From NCBI GenBank assembly GCA_017934045.1, contig JAGBKK010000022.1, positions 1-64,000 of the forward strand: DNA of 64,000 bases. The letters run 5' to 3'. Positions 1 through 8,665 of the stretch are shown here, one piece after another. The number at the start of each line of letters is the position of its first letter. Position 1 is the stretch's first letter. The DNA comes from Neisseriaceae bacterium (GTDB lineage Bacteria > Pseudomonadota > Gammaproteobacteria > Burkholderiales > Neisseriaceae). Under the pieces are notes generated by a model. It saw nothing but the letters and a program-made list of their open reading frames with translations, made no database searches and was not told where the DNA came from. The position numbers and the translations under genes were made by a program.

Positions 1-1
1 C

Positions 2-526
2 TTATATCGTTGCATTTATTTAGACCCCAAAGGAAAATTGGGCAATAAACCCTATATTCAATTAGCACATCGTGATAGGGTTACTTTTTATCGAGAAACG
101 GAAAGAAAAAATCCCAAAGAATGGAAAAAATATAAGAAAAATATCCAAAAATCTCAAAAAAATATTGTGAAACAATTTGCAAAAATTAAAAAGAATATTA
201 AAAAATTGTTTCAGCAAGTCAATAAAGAAGAGAAAAAACAATTAGTTGAAATTGTTAGTTTTTTATTGCTACAATTAAGTTATATGGTGAAACATTCTGC
301 CTATCAGGAAGAACAAGAATGCCGTATTTTTCAATTTGCTCCTTTTGATAGTGATAAGATTAAAAAGAATATTAACGAAAAACGCATGTATATGGAATAT
401 CAGCCCATACACAATTATGTTAAAAAAATCTACCTTTCGCCATATGCAGAACAATATGCCGATATGTTTCGGGCGTTGAGTAATGGCAGAGTTGAAGTGC
501 GTTCTTCGGATAATCCGTTTAGATAA
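2..526 (+). CDS. DUF2971-like protein, C-terminal part (5' end outside window)
   Basis: The reading frame is open from base 2 and has no clear start inside the window, so the gene begins upstream; the TTG at 38 is probably internal. The visible 175 codons are Lys-rich in the first half (possible coiled coil). They end with 'YQEEQECRIF' and, near the C-terminus, 'VKKIYLSPYAEQYADMF'. A short 'EE.ECR' block followed by a '(V/I)Y(L/I)(S/G)P.A' block is what I know from the C-terminus of DUF2971 proteins, a family of unknown function often found in accessory islands. Assignment rests on those two blocks only. A hairpin terminator follows about 140 bp downstream. Confidence 0.45.
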   Translation, partial: LYRCIYLDPKGKLGNKPYIQLAHRDRVTFYRETERKNPKEWKKYKKNIQKSQKNIVKQFAKIKKNIKKLFQQVNKEEKKQLVEIVSFLLLQLSYMVKHSAYQEEQECRIFQFAPFDSDKIKKNINEKRMYMEYQPIHNYVKKIYLSPYAEQYADMFRALSNGRVEVRSSDNPFR

Positions 527-528
527 TT

Positions 529-543
529 TTCAGGCAGCCTGAA
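529..543. repeat. Palindromic DNA uptake sequence (first of many copies)
   Basis: TTCAGGCAGCCTGAA contains AGGCAGCCTGAA on one strand and AGGCTGCCTGAA on the other, the AG-kingDUS and AG-simDUS dialects known from Kingella and Simonsiella. Other copies begin near 704, 5597, 6889, 8649, 9720, 10912, 12048, 12199, 14400, 17911, 17950, 17976, 41212, 46319, 47663, 48861, 50757, 52606, 54669, 58304, 61570 and 63134, among more. Most lie just after a stop codon; some lie inside genes. Confidence 0.9.
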
Positions 544-667
544 AGGTTTTTGTATCGCCGTTTTTCATTGTCAGGAGATTGCGTACGCCGTGATAAATCA
601 CGGCTCGTAATGACGGTTTTGGGGTAGGCAGGGCAACTTGTTGCCCACGCGTTTTAATCAAAAAAAC

Positions 668-699
668 AAACAGCGAAAACCCAAAACTTTCGCTGTTTT
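668..699 (+). terminator. Intrinsic terminator after the DUF2971-like gene
   Basis: AACAGCGAAA pairs with TTTCGCTGTT across a nine-base loop and is followed by a run of T. It separates the upstream gene from nrdA. The rest of the 527-937 gap holds two uptake sequences, the NrdR boxes, and a 'gggcaacttgttgccc' hairpin that recurs elsewhere in the window. Confidence 0.7.
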
Positions 700-864
700 T
701 ATTTTTCAGGCTGCCTGAAAATATATAATCATTTGTTTTTATTATAAAAATATCAATAAGACATTTTTTACCACATTCTATTAACGCAGGCACAAAATAA
801 ATGTTCAATAAAAACAAACACTGTGATAAAACCTTGATTTTTGTCCATTGCGATAATGGGGAAA

Positions 865-912
865 ATACTATATATTGTGGTCAAATTCAATTTAAAACAC
901 TATATGTAGTGT
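865..912 (+). promoter_or_regulatory. Tandem NrdR boxes upstream of nrdA
   Basis: Two 16-mers match the NrdR-box consensus acaCwAtATaTwGwgt: ATACTATATATTGTGG at 865-880 and ACACTATATGTAGTGT at 897-912. Their starts are 32 bp apart, about three helical turns, the usual arrangement for NrdR, the ATP/dATP-sensing repressor of ribonucleotide reductase genes. The second box ends 25 bp before the nrdA start. No such box is seen before nrdB, so this is the only NrdR control point for both subunits. The nrdR gene is not in the window. Confidence 0.8.
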
Positions 913-937
913 TTTTTCCATTTTTCACAGGTGTGCG

Positions 938-3217
938 ATGAACGATTTTTCAAAACTGAAAGTAACCAAACGGGACGGCAGATTAGAAGCGATCGATTTG
1001 GATAAAATTCACAAGGTGATTACTTGGGCGGCGGACGGATTGAATAATGTGTCGGTTTCGCAAGTGGAGTTGAAGTCGCACATTCAGTTTTATAACGGTA
1101 TTCGCACGGCGGATATTCACGAAACCATTATCAAGGCGGCGGCGGATTTGATTAGCGAAGAATCGCCTGATTATCAATACCTTGCCGCTCGGCTGAATAT
1201 TTTTCATCTGCGTAAAATCGCTTTTGGCGGTTTTGAACCGCCGCATTTGCTGGCTCATACACAAAAGTTAGTGGCAGAAAAACGCTATGATAAGGCTTTG
1301 CTTACTGATTATTCAGAAGATGAATTTAATGAGTTAAATCAATATATTAGCCATTGCCGTGATATGAATTTTTCGTATGCGGCAGTCAAGCAGTTGGAAG
1401 GCAAATACTTGGTGCAAGACCGTGTTACCAAGCAGGTGTTTGAAAGTCCGCAGTTTTTGTATATGCTTGTGGCAATGTGTTTGTTTTCGCAATATCCAAA
1501 AGATAAGCGATTGATTTATATTAAAAAATTTTACGATGCGGTGAGTTTGTTCAAAATTTCGTTGCCTACGCCGATTATGTCTGGGGTGCGAACGCCAAGC
1601 CGTCAGTTTAGTTCTTGCGTGTTGATTGAGTGCGATGACAGTTTGGATTCGATTAACGCCACCACTTCGTCTATTGTGAAATATGTGTCGCAACGTGCAG
1701 GCATTGGCATTAACGCAGGTCGCATTCGTGCGGTGGGTAGCCCCATTCGTGGTGGTGAAGCTCAGCACACGGGCTGTATTCCGTTTTTCAAGATGTTTCA
1801 GGCAGCGGTGAAATCGTGTTCGCAAGGCGGCGTGCGTGGCGGTGCGGCAACGCTGTTTTATCCTTTGTGGCATTTGGAAGTGGAATCGCTTTTGGTGCTT
1901 CGCAATAATCGTGGCGTGGAAGAAAATCGGGTGCGTCATTTGGATTATGGCGTGCAAATCAATAAAACGCTGTATCAACGCTTGATTAAAAGCGAGAAAA
2001 TTACGCTGTTTTCGCCTGCTGATGTGCCTGATTTATATGAGGCATTTTTCGCTGACCAAGAAAAATTTGCACAATTATATGCCAAATATGAAGCGGACGA
2101 AACCATACGCAAACGCAGTATTCCTGCGGTTGATTTATTCTCCTTGATGATGCAGGAGCGAGCCAGCACAGGGCGAATTTATATTCAAAATGTCGATCAT
2201 TGCAATACGCACAGCCCCTTTATTCCTGAAATTGCTCCTGTGCGGCAATCAAATTTATGCTTGGAAATTGCTCTACCAACCAAGCCCTTAAATGATATTA
2301 ACGATGAAAACGGTGAAATTGCGTTATGTACGCTTTCTGCCATTAACTTGGGTGCGTTAGACAATTTAGACGAATTAGAAAATTTAACCGATTTAACCGT
2401 GCGTGCGTTAGACGCACTGTTGGATTATCAAGATTATCCTATTCGTGCCGCCAAAATCGCCACAATGAAACGGCGTGCATTGGGCGTGGGCGTGATTAAC
2501 TATGCGTATTATTTAGCCAAAAACGGCAAAAAATATTCGGACGGTTCGGCTTTTGCCTTAACGCACAAAACCTTTGAAGCCTTGCAATATTATTTACTTA
2601 AAGCGTCCAACCAGTTGGCAAAAGAAAAGGGAGCGTGTCCAGCTTTTCTTGATACGCGTTACGCACAAGGCATTCTGCCGATTGATACCTACAAAAAAGA
2701 CTTGGATGCAATTTGCAATGAGCCTTTGCATTACGACTGGGAAGCCTTGCGTGCCGATATAAAACAATACGGCTTACGCAACTCCACGCTCACTGCCCTA
2801 ATGCCGTCCGAGACTTCCAGCCAAATTTCCAACGCCACCAACGGCATTGAGCCACCACGCGGTTTGGTGTCGGTCAAACAATCCAAAGACGGCATATTAA
2901 AACAAGTAGTGCCCGAAATCGAACGCCTAAAACACGGCTACGAATTGTTGTGGCACATTCCCGATAACGATGGCTACCTGAAATTAGTTGGCATTATGCA
3001 AAAATTTGTCGATCAAGCCATATCCGCCAACACCAACTACGACCCAAAACGCTTTGAAGGCGGCAAAGTGCCGATGAAAATCTTACTTAAAGACTTACTC
3101 ACCGCCTATAAATACGGCTTAAAAACCCTGTATTATCAAAACACAAGAGACGGAGCCGATGACGGACAAGCCGATTTGGAAGAAGACGGCTGTGCAGGCG
3201 GGGCGTGTAAGATTTGA
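938..3217 (+). CDS. nrdA: Ribonucleoside-diphosphate reductase class Ia, alpha subunit
   Basis: Catalytic large subunit of aerobic ribonucleotide reductase, which makes dNDPs from NDPs together with NrdB. At 759 aa it matches the usual length (E. coli about 761). The N-terminus is an ATP cone ('KVTKRDGRLEAIDLDKI'), the allosteric activity site. The active-site cysteines are seen at about C227 ('SSCVLIE') and C441 ('NLCLEI'), and the C-terminal redox pair lies in 'DGCAGGACKI'. AGGTG lies nine bases before the ATG. The paired NrdR boxes lie just upstream. In most related bacteria nrdB follows directly; here the next 6.5 kb is a restriction-modification cluster and nrdB comes only at 9767. No terminator is visible after the stop. 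Confidence 0.97.
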   Translation: MNDFSKLKVTKRDGRLEAIDLDKIHKVITWAADGLNNVSVSQVELKSHIQFYNGIRTADIHETIIKAAADLISEESPDYQYLAARLNIFHLRKIAFGGFEPPHLLAHTQKLVAEKRYDKALLTDYSEDEFNELNQYISHCRDMNFSYAAVKQLEGKYLVQDRVTKQVFESPQFLYMLVAMCLFSQYPKDKRLIYIKKFYDAVSLFKISLPTPIMSGVRTPSRQFSSCVLIECDDSLDSINATTSSIVKYVSQRAGIGINAGRIRAVGSPIRGGEAQHTGCIPFFKMFQAAVKSCSQGGVRGGAATLFYPLWHLEVESLLVLRNNRGVEENRVRHLDYGVQINKTLYQRLIKSEKITLFSPADVPDLYEAFFADQEKFAQLYAKYEADETIRKRSIPAVDLFSLMMQERASTGRIYIQNVDHCNTHSPFIPEIAPVRQSNLCLEIALPTKPLNDINDENGEIALCTLSAINLGALDNLDELENLTDLTVRALDALLDYQDYPIRAAKIATMKRRALGVGVINYAYYLAKNGKKYSDGSAFALTHKTFEALQYYLLKASNQLAKEKGACPAFLDTRYAQGILPIDTYKKDLDAICNEPLHYDWEALRADIKQYGLRNSTLTALMPSETSSQISNATNGIEPPRGLVSVKQSKDGILKQVVPEIERLKHGYELLWHIPDNDGYLKLVGIMQKFVDQAISANTNYDPKRFEGGKVPMKILLKDLLTAYKYGLKTLYYQNTRDGADDGQADLEEDGCAGGACKI

Positions 3218-3248
3218 TGAATTGTTAAAAATAAAGGAGCTACATATT

Positions 3249-4223
3249 ATGACTATAACAACTAAAAAAATTAGTTATCTGCGTGCATTAAATGGAAATG
3301 AACCATTTAATTTGGAAGAAGCGTTAAGAATTATTTTTAGAGAAAATAATACGGAAGAAATATTTCAAATAGAAATATTAGGTGAGATTATTCAAATTAT
3401 CGATAGAAATCCATTACCACGAGATGATAGGAATAATAATGTTAATGGATTATTATTGCATATAGGTGATGGTGTTAGAGATGAGCGTATGAGAGTAATG
3501 GTAAGCCAACCAACTGACACAGCTAATTTTATAAATAGAGATAATTATGAACCGCCAGCAGGATATTCTTTTGTAAAAAAAGAAGCATTTATGTTTGTTT
3601 CTGGAGAACATGTAGTTTTCTGTTCAGATGGATTAAGACAAAGTAGGGTTTCTTCGTATTTTAATCAATTAAGTATTAGATTAAACAGAATAAATAATAG
3701 AACTCCTATTATAAATATTGATTTAAGATTTACTGCAAACTATGATATGTTACATGAAGTGATCAATAGAGATGGATTAAAAGGGGTTGAATTGGGACTT
3801 TCTGTTAATCAACAACAAGCAACAAACTATCTTTTTAACAATGATAGAGGAGTTGTCCATAAAATTATAAATTTTTTAAATGATATAGCAACTGATGAAG
3901 AAAATATAAGAAGAAGACAAAGAGGTGGTAATGGTATCAACACTACTATTTTTTTGAATTTACAAAATAAGAATAGAGCGACAATCGAATGCAGAGATTT
4001 AATTAACCAAGTTGGTGAATTATTAGTAGATCAGGATGATGAAGAGCAAGATTTCAAATTGATTACTATGTCTGGACAGGAAATCAAACCTGATGAATTT
4101 AAATTATCAAAAACTATTTATATAAATAGAGGTGTAGATGGTTTGCCAAGAGGAATTGTTTTTCAAGAATTAGTTAGGTACTTTATTGAAACAAGAGATG
4201 CTTTACCTTATCATTTGGATTGA
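3249..4223 (+). CDS. Unrecognised 324-aa soluble protein, first gene of a two-gene unit
   Basis: The start is ATG at 3249 with AAGGAGC nine bases upstream; an in-frame extension back to 3159 would overlap nrdA and lacks a good ribosome site. The protein has no signal peptide or membrane segment and is rich in Asn, Ile and Arg-Asp. I do not recognise the family. Visible blocks are 'GLLLHIGDGVRDERMRVM' near residue 75, an 'EHVVFCSDGLRQSR' block near 125 and a very acidic 'DQDDEEQDF' near 270. The TGA stop overlaps the ATG of the next gene (TGATG), so the two are probably coupled in translation. The AT-rich composition is unlike nrdA. Being placed with restriction genes suggests a defence or toxin role, but this is inference from position only. 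Confidence 0.7.
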   Translation: MTITTKKISYLRALNGNEPFNLEEALRIIFRENNTEEIFQIEILGEIIQIIDRNPLPRDDRNNNVNGLLLHIGDGVRDERMRVMVSQPTDTANFINRDNYEPPAGYSFVKKEAFMFVSGEHVVFCSDGLRQSRVSSYFNQLSIRLNRINNRTPIINIDLRFTANYDMLHEVINRDGLKGVELGLSVNQQQATNYLFNNDRGVVHKIINFLNDIATDEENIRRRQRGGNGINTTIFLNLQNKNRATIECRDLINQVGELLVDQDDEEQDFKLITMSGQEIKPDEFKLSKTIYINRGVDGLPRGIVFQELVRYFIETRDALPYHLD

Positions 4224-4717
4224 TGATGAATAAAATTAAAAATTATTTTCCACTAATTCGATTTACTATTATTACCATTATTAGTAGTATTATTTCTTAT
4301 TTTGTTTTACCATATTTTCATGGTAATAAAAATGCTATGGATATGTTAGTTAATATATTTTCTATTTTAGTTGGTGTTTTAATTGCAATTATGACATTTT
4401 TTATTGGTGTAAAAAATTATAGTAAAGATATTGAATTAGGACAGTTAATTTTAGAAAAAGAATTGCAAGAAAAAAGATATAAAAAATATGTTGCACTATT
4501 TTATTGTTATTTATCTTCTTTAATAGTAATATTTGTTTTATCATTATTTTCAAGTGAAAATAGTTTTTTAGTTAGATATTTAGAGTTTTTTTGTTTGTCT
4601 TCAACAGGAATTTCTTTTATTTATTCTTTTATTCTTCCGAATAATTTATGGAAAATTCATGAAGATGAGTTTGAAAAATTAAAAAACAAGAAACCACCAA
4701 CACCTTTTACAGGATAA
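4220..4717 (+). CDS. Small four-helix membrane protein, partner of the preceding gene
   Basis: 165 aa with four hydrophobic stretches, at about residues 10-33, 43-68, 88-111 and 117-141, separated by a Lys/Glu-rich loop ('LEKELQEKRYKK') between helices 2 and 3 that should be cytoplasmic. The start overlaps the stop of the upstream gene; a second ATG directly follows (4223) and could be used instead. I do not recognise the family. A soluble protein coupled to a small multi-helix membrane protein is a layout seen in two-gene anti-phage systems, where the membrane protein is the effector, but no signature here proves that. Confidence 0.7.
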   Translation: MMMNKIKNYFPLIRFTIITIISSIISYFVLPYFHGNKNAMDMLVNIFSILVGVLIAIMTFFIGVKNYSKDIELGQLILEKELQEKRYKKYVALFYCYLSSLIVIFVLSLFSSENSFLVRYLEFFCLSSTGISFIYSFILPNNLWKIHEDEFEKLKNKKPPTPFTG

Positions 4718-4759
4718 ATTTGGTTTTAATTTGTATTTTACCTATTTGAAAGAAGAACA

Positions 4760-6103
4760 ATGCAATTTATAGACAAACGCTCCACACAAAAAAACAACGG
4801 TCGTTACTATACGCCGAGCAATATGGTGTGTTTCATTTTAGATACCGCAAATTATTGTGGCGATAATATATTGCAAAAACACATTATTGATAACAGTTGC
4901 GGAGACGGTGCGTTTTTATGTGAAATTGTTCGCCGTTATATTGAAGTTTCTTTGCAAAATAAATACAGCACAGAACAAATAAAACACGATTTAGAATGCT
5001 ATATTCACGGTATAGAAATTGAAAAAAGTGAATATCAAAAATGTATCGATAATTTGAATAAAATAACTGAATTATCAGGTATTTGCAATATTCAATGGGA
5101 TATAAAAAATACGGACGCATTAACCTGCCAAGATTATAATGGCAAAATGGATTTTGTGGTCGGCAATCCGCCTTATGTGCGTGTGCATAATTTATTAGAT
5201 TATTCATCGGTAAAACAATTTTATTTAACCCAACAAGGAATGACGGATTTATATATTGTATTTTATGAAATCGGTATCAATATGCTGGGTAAAACAGGCG
5301 TATTGTGCTATATCAATCCGTCATCTTTGTTTAACAGTTTAGCAGCAAAATTATTACGCAAAAGTTTAATTCAAAATCAATTACTCAAAAAAGTGATTGA
5401 TTTAAAACACATGCAAATATTTAACGCCACAACTTATACTGCCATTGTTTTATTATCACAAGAAAAAAATAATTGTATTGAATATGAAAATTATGAAACA
5501 CAAAAAATAGAAACATTAAAATACAAAGACTTTTATCTTGACGGTAATTTTTATTTCTCTAATCCCAAAAACTTAATTAAAATAAAAAATATTCTTTTCA
5601 GGCAGCCTGAAAAAAATATTGTTGATGTAAAAAACGGCTTTGCCACGCTGTGTGATAACTTTTTTATCGGTCAATTTGATTTTGATGAATATACTATTCC
5701 AGTGATTAAATCTTCTACTGGTGTAACCGCACAATGTTTTTATCCGTATGATAAAAATGGCAAATATATTCCTTTTGATGAATTGATTAAAGTGCCAAAA
5801 ATTAAAGACTATTATTTTCAAAATGCAGAACGCTTAAAATCTCGCAGTTTAGAAAATAAAAACATTTGGCATATTTTTGGTCGTTCGCAAGGCATATTAG
5901 ATACTTGGAAAAACAAATACGCCATTAACGCTCTAATTCGCCATATTGATGATATTAAATTAACACCCTGCCCAGCAGGAGTGGGCAGTTACAGCGGTTT
6001 ATATATTCTAACCGAACTATCTTTTAATGAAATTAAAGATATTTTATTGCAACAAGAGTTTGTGGATTATATTCAATCATTAGGTAAATACAAACAAGGC
6101 TGA
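4760..6103 (+). CDS. N6-adenine DNA methyltransferase (Eco57I/TaqI-like), C-terminus cut by a premature TGA
   Basis: Gamma-type adenine methylase that would protect host DNA against the endonuclease encoded next to it. Motif X is 'NNGRYYTP', motif I 'DNSCGDGAFL' (about residue 40) and motif IV 'VVGNPPYVRVH' (about residue 135). The 447-aa frame ends in 'GKYKQG' at a TGA. Reading on in frame gives 31 more codons starting 'YYKFSSKDLLKYL' to a TAA at 6197-6199. This family normally ends in a 'KYK.GGYY.F' block, so TGA sits where a Gly codon is expected. An uptake palindrome at 5597 is translated as 'FRQPEK'. The methylase may be weakened, or the stop may be a sequencing error. Confidence 0.85.
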   Translation: MQFIDKRSTQKNNGRYYTPSNMVCFILDTANYCGDNILQKHIIDNSCGDGAFLCEIVRRYIEVSLQNKYSTEQIKHDLECYIHGIEIEKSEYQKCIDNLNKITELSGICNIQWDIKNTDALTCQDYNGKMDFVVGNPPYVRVHNLLDYSSVKQFYLTQQGMTDLYIVFYEIGINMLGKTGVLCYINPSSLFNSLAAKLLRKSLIQNQLLKKVIDLKHMQIFNATTYTAIVLLSQEKNNCIEYENYETQKIETLKYKDFYLDGNFYFSNPKNLIKIKNILFRQPEKNIVDVKNGFATLCDNFFIGQFDFDEYTIPVIKSSTGVTAQCFYPYDKNGKYIPFDELIKVPKIKDYYFQNAERLKSRSLENKNIWHIFGRSQGILDTWKNKYAINALIRHIDDIKLTPCPAGVGSYSGLYILTELSFNEIKDILLQQEFVDYIQSLGKYKQG

Positions 6104-6199
6104 TATTACAAATTTTCATCAAAAGACTTATTAAAATATTTAGATTATAAAATTATAGGTGAGCAAAATGGACAATCAGACCTTTTTGAATGTGCTTAA
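6104..6199 (+). other. Detached in-frame tail of the upstream methylase
   Basis: Thirty-one sense codons follow the TGA at 6101-6103 in the same frame, ending at TAA 6197-6199. They carry the expected C-terminal block of the methylase family. The last 32 bases overlap the start of the endonuclease gene, so in the ancestral form the two genes overlapped. Confidence 0.65.
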
Positions 6200-6887
6200 A
6201 CAATCTTTTTTAACTTATTTGCAAACGCATGCCCGTAGCAATGAAAAATTAAAAGTATTGCATGGGTATGTTGCACAACATATTGATAATAAAATAAAAG
6301 ATAAAAATACAGATAAAACAGTTTATACTGTATCTGCATTAGGATTTAACAGTAGTAAGGAAGAAAAAATACAAGGTAGATATATTGAAAAAATGGTTGA
6401 TATAACCATTAAAAATAATCATCAACCAATCGCAGGAATAGCGGTTAAATATGTAATGAGTAATTATTTTCAAAATTCAAATAATTATTTTGAAAATATG
6501 TTAGGCGAAACCGCAAATATTCGTAGTGCAAAACAAAAATATTTTCAGGTATTGATCATTCCTGAAAAACTGCCTTATTTTGATAAAAATGGAAAAATAA
6601 CTAAATGGGAAATAATAGATGAATATCATTTAACAAAATATATTAAATTATCGCAAGACAATACAGAAACATTTTATCATACACCAGATAAAACTTTGTT
6701 ATGTATTGTCCATATTTCCGAACCTAATCGAGAAATAAAAACCAAACAAGATTATATTAACTATTATTTGAATAATGATTTTTCAATTCAATTATCCAAT
6801 AAACAGTTTCATTTTGACTGTGGCGTTATTTTTAATGATTATGAAAAATTTATCAATAAAGTAGTATTTTCTATATTAAGTATTTAA
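6168..6887 (+). CDS. Putative type II restriction endonuclease, partner of the first methylase
   Basis: 239 aa from ATG 6168, preferred because AGGTGA lies five bases upstream; GTG 6159 is possible but has no ribosome site. The central block 'GRYIEKMVDITI...GIAVKYV' looks like a PD-(D/E)xK-type core with an acidic residue followed about 15 residues later by a Lys, although Ala stands where the second acid is usual. It is followed by 'NYFENMLGETANIRSAK'. These blocks, the length and the position next to a methylase point to a type II endonuclease; I cannot name its recognition site. The start lies inside the lost tail of the methylase. An uptake palindrome follows the stop. Confidence 0.6.
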   Translation: MDNQTFLNVLKQSFLTYLQTHARSNEKLKVLHGYVAQHIDNKIKDKNTDKTVYTVSALGFNSSKEEKIQGRYIEKMVDITIKNNHQPIAGIAVKYVMSNYFQNSNNYFENMLGETANIRSAKQKYFQVLIIPEKLPYFDKNGKITKWEIIDEYHLTKYIKLSQDNTETFYHTPDKTLLCIVHISEPNREIKTKQDYINYYLNNDFSIQLSNKQFHFDCGVIFNDYEKFINKVVFSILSI

Positions 6888-6922
6888 TTTCAGGCAGCCT
6901 GAAAAATAAATTAGGATAAATA

Positions 6923-7759
6923 ATGTATTCACAAGAAAAAGCCGAATTTATACAGCAATTAAAGATATTTGCTCAAACTTTATCGGCAAAAATTGCCAGC
7001 AACAACGAATGGAATATTCGTGGTTTTGTGGATATTTTTAAAAATATTTATCCGATTTCACACGATACCAAAGTAATTTCTAAAATATTAGAACTTCACC
7101 TATTGCCCCATTTTTTATCTTTTGCCGAACAAATGCAATACGATATAGAATTGCCAACACAACAAAATTATTATCCTGATATATCGTTTATTTCTTGCCA
7201 CAATCGTCAAATCAAATTTGCCGTAGATATAAAAACCACTTATCAAGATAATGAATATTTGGGTTTTTGTAATGGTTTTACATTAGGCTCGCATGGGGCG
7301 TATTTTATTGATAGAAACAGTACTAAAAATATTCACTATCCTTATAATGAATATGCAGGGCATTTTTGTTTGGGTATTATTTATGCCCGTGCTGATATAG
7401 AACAAATTTTAGAAAGAAAAATTTATTCATTCAATGAAATAAAGCATATTCCTGCGGTAATTAAAAACTTTATCTTTTTTGCCGAAGAAAAATGGAAAAT
7501 TGCCAGTGATAAAAGCGGTAGTGGCAATACAGCAAATATCGGTAGTATTCAATTTATTGATGATTTACTATCAGGAAACGGTGTTTTTGCCAAAGCGGGT
7601 GAAGAAATATTTAATGATTACTGGGCAAATTATGGCAAAATAGAAATCAATCATCAGGGTGTCTATAAAAAATTATCATCATTTAGCGAATATTTAGATT
7701 ATCGTGGCTTGCCGCAAAGTTTGAATAATCCGAAAAAACAAAAAAGGAAAATAAAATGA
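6923..7759 (+). CDS. EcoRV-like type II restriction endonuclease
   Basis: 278-aa homologue of R.EcoRV (245 aa), which cuts GATATC to blunt ends. The catalytic residues are visible: Asp86 in 'QNYYPDISF' and Asp102/Lys104 in 'FAVDIKTTY', matching Asp74, Asp90 and Lys92 of EcoRV. The DNA-recognition loop GSGNTTNIGS is present as GSGNTANIGS near residue 195, and 'NSTKNIHYPYNEY' matches 'NNTKNIVYPFDQY'. The conserved loop suggests recognition of GATATC, perhaps altered by the one T-to-A change. AGGA lies before the ATG. The stop overlaps the methylase start by four bases (ATGA), so endonuclease and methylase are translationally coupled. Confidence 0.92.
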   Translation: MYSQEKAEFIQQLKIFAQTLSAKIASNNEWNIRGFVDIFKNIYPISHDTKVISKILELHLLPHFLSFAEQMQYDIELPTQQNYYPDISFISCHNRQIKFAVDIKTTYQDNEYLGFCNGFTLGSHGAYFIDRNSTKNIHYPYNEYAGHFCLGIIYARADIEQILERKIYSFNEIKHIPAVIKNFIFFAEEKWKIASDKSGSGNTANIGSIQFIDDLLSGNGVFAKAGEEIFNDYWANYGKIEINHQGVYKKLSSFSEYLDYRGLPQSLNNPKKQKRKIK

Positions 7760-8646
7760 ATAAGGTTTTTGTTCCGCCGATAAAAATTCAAGGAATTAAA
7801 ACAAAATTAGTACCACTAATTAAAGAAAATATTAAATTAGATAAAAATACCGTATGGGTAGAACCTTTTATGGGTTCTGGTGTTGTGGGGTTTAATGTTT
7901 GTGCAGAACAGGCAGTTTTTGCAGATATAAATCCACATATTATTCAGTTTTATCAACAAATTAAAAATAAACAAATTGATGGTTATATTGTTCGGCAATT
8001 TTTAGAAGAAAATGGACAATTATTGAGCCAAAAAGGACAAGATTTTTATTATGAAATCAGAAATCGTTTTAATGAAAATCACAGTTCATTAGACTTTTTA
8101 TTTCTTAATCGTTCTTGTTTTAATGGCATGATTCGTTTTAATAAAGATTATAAATTTAATGTTCCTTATGGACATAAAGACCAACGCTTTGCCAAAGCAT
8201 ATATTACAAAAATTGTTAATCAAGTTAAATATGTTGAAGAATGTTTGCACAATTTTGATTGGCATTTTTATTGTCAATCATTTGAAAAAACAATTCAACA
8301 AATAAATGAAAATTCATTTATTTATTGCGACCCTCCTTATATTGGACGACATATTGACTATTACGATTCTTGGAATGAAGATTTAGAAATTAAGTTAAAA
8401 GAAATATTATTAAAATCAAAGGTAAAATTTATGCTTTCCACTTGGGATAAGAATATTTATCGCACAAATGATTGTGTTCAAAAAATTTGGGGATTTTGTA
8501 ATAAAATTACCCAACAACATTTTTATCATATTGGTGCAAAAGAAAAAAATAGAAACAGCATAATTGAAGCCTTGATGACAAATTATGAAAAAATACCATT
8601 ATTCAATCATTCGCCGATATATCAACAACATGTTTTATTTTCTTAA
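7756..8646 (+). CDS. EcoRV-like N6-adenine methyltransferase (D12/Dam class)
   Basis: 296 aa, close to M.EcoRV (298 aa). Alpha-class order: motif X with 'GIKTKLVPLIKEN' near the N-terminus, motif I 'EPFMGSGVVGFN' (about residue 37), the 'FLNRSCFNGMIRFN' block, and motif IV 'YCDPPYIGRH' (about residue 195). It would methylate adenine in the site cut by the preceding endonuclease. The frame is complete with no sign of decay, so this pair looks active, unlike the first methylase. The ATG overlaps the endonuclease stop. The stop is followed by an uptake palindrome at 8649. Confidence 0.92.
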   Translation: MNKVFVPPIKIQGIKTKLVPLIKENIKLDKNTVWVEPFMGSGVVGFNVCAEQAVFADINPHIIQFYQQIKNKQIDGYIVRQFLEENGQLLSQKGQDFYYEIRNRFNENHSSLDFLFLNRSCFNGMIRFNKDYKFNVPYGHKDQRFAKAYITKIVNQVKYVEECLHNFDWHFYCQSFEKTIQQINENSFIYCDPPYIGRHIDYYDSWNEDLEIKLKEILLKSKVKFMLSTWDKNIYRTNDCVQKIWGFCNKITQQHFYHIGAKEKNRNSIIEALMTNYEKIPLFNHSPIYQQHVLFS

Positions 8647-8665
8647 TTTTCAGGCTGCCTGAAAA

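Noticed and set aside
1334-1978. 214-codon minus-strand frame inside nrdA
   Set aside because: Shadow of nrdA; His/Arg-rich nonsense composition, no ribosome site.
3249-4717. Identity as the Kiwa defence system
   Set aside because: Kiwa also joins a four-helix membrane protein to a soluble protein of about 315 residues, but the gene order is reversed and I see no KwaB motif. Left unnamed.
6101-6103. TGA recoded as an amino acid (also pqiB 36945)
   Set aside because: Many normal genes here end in TGA, so it is a stop in this genome. The two cases look like mutations or base errors.
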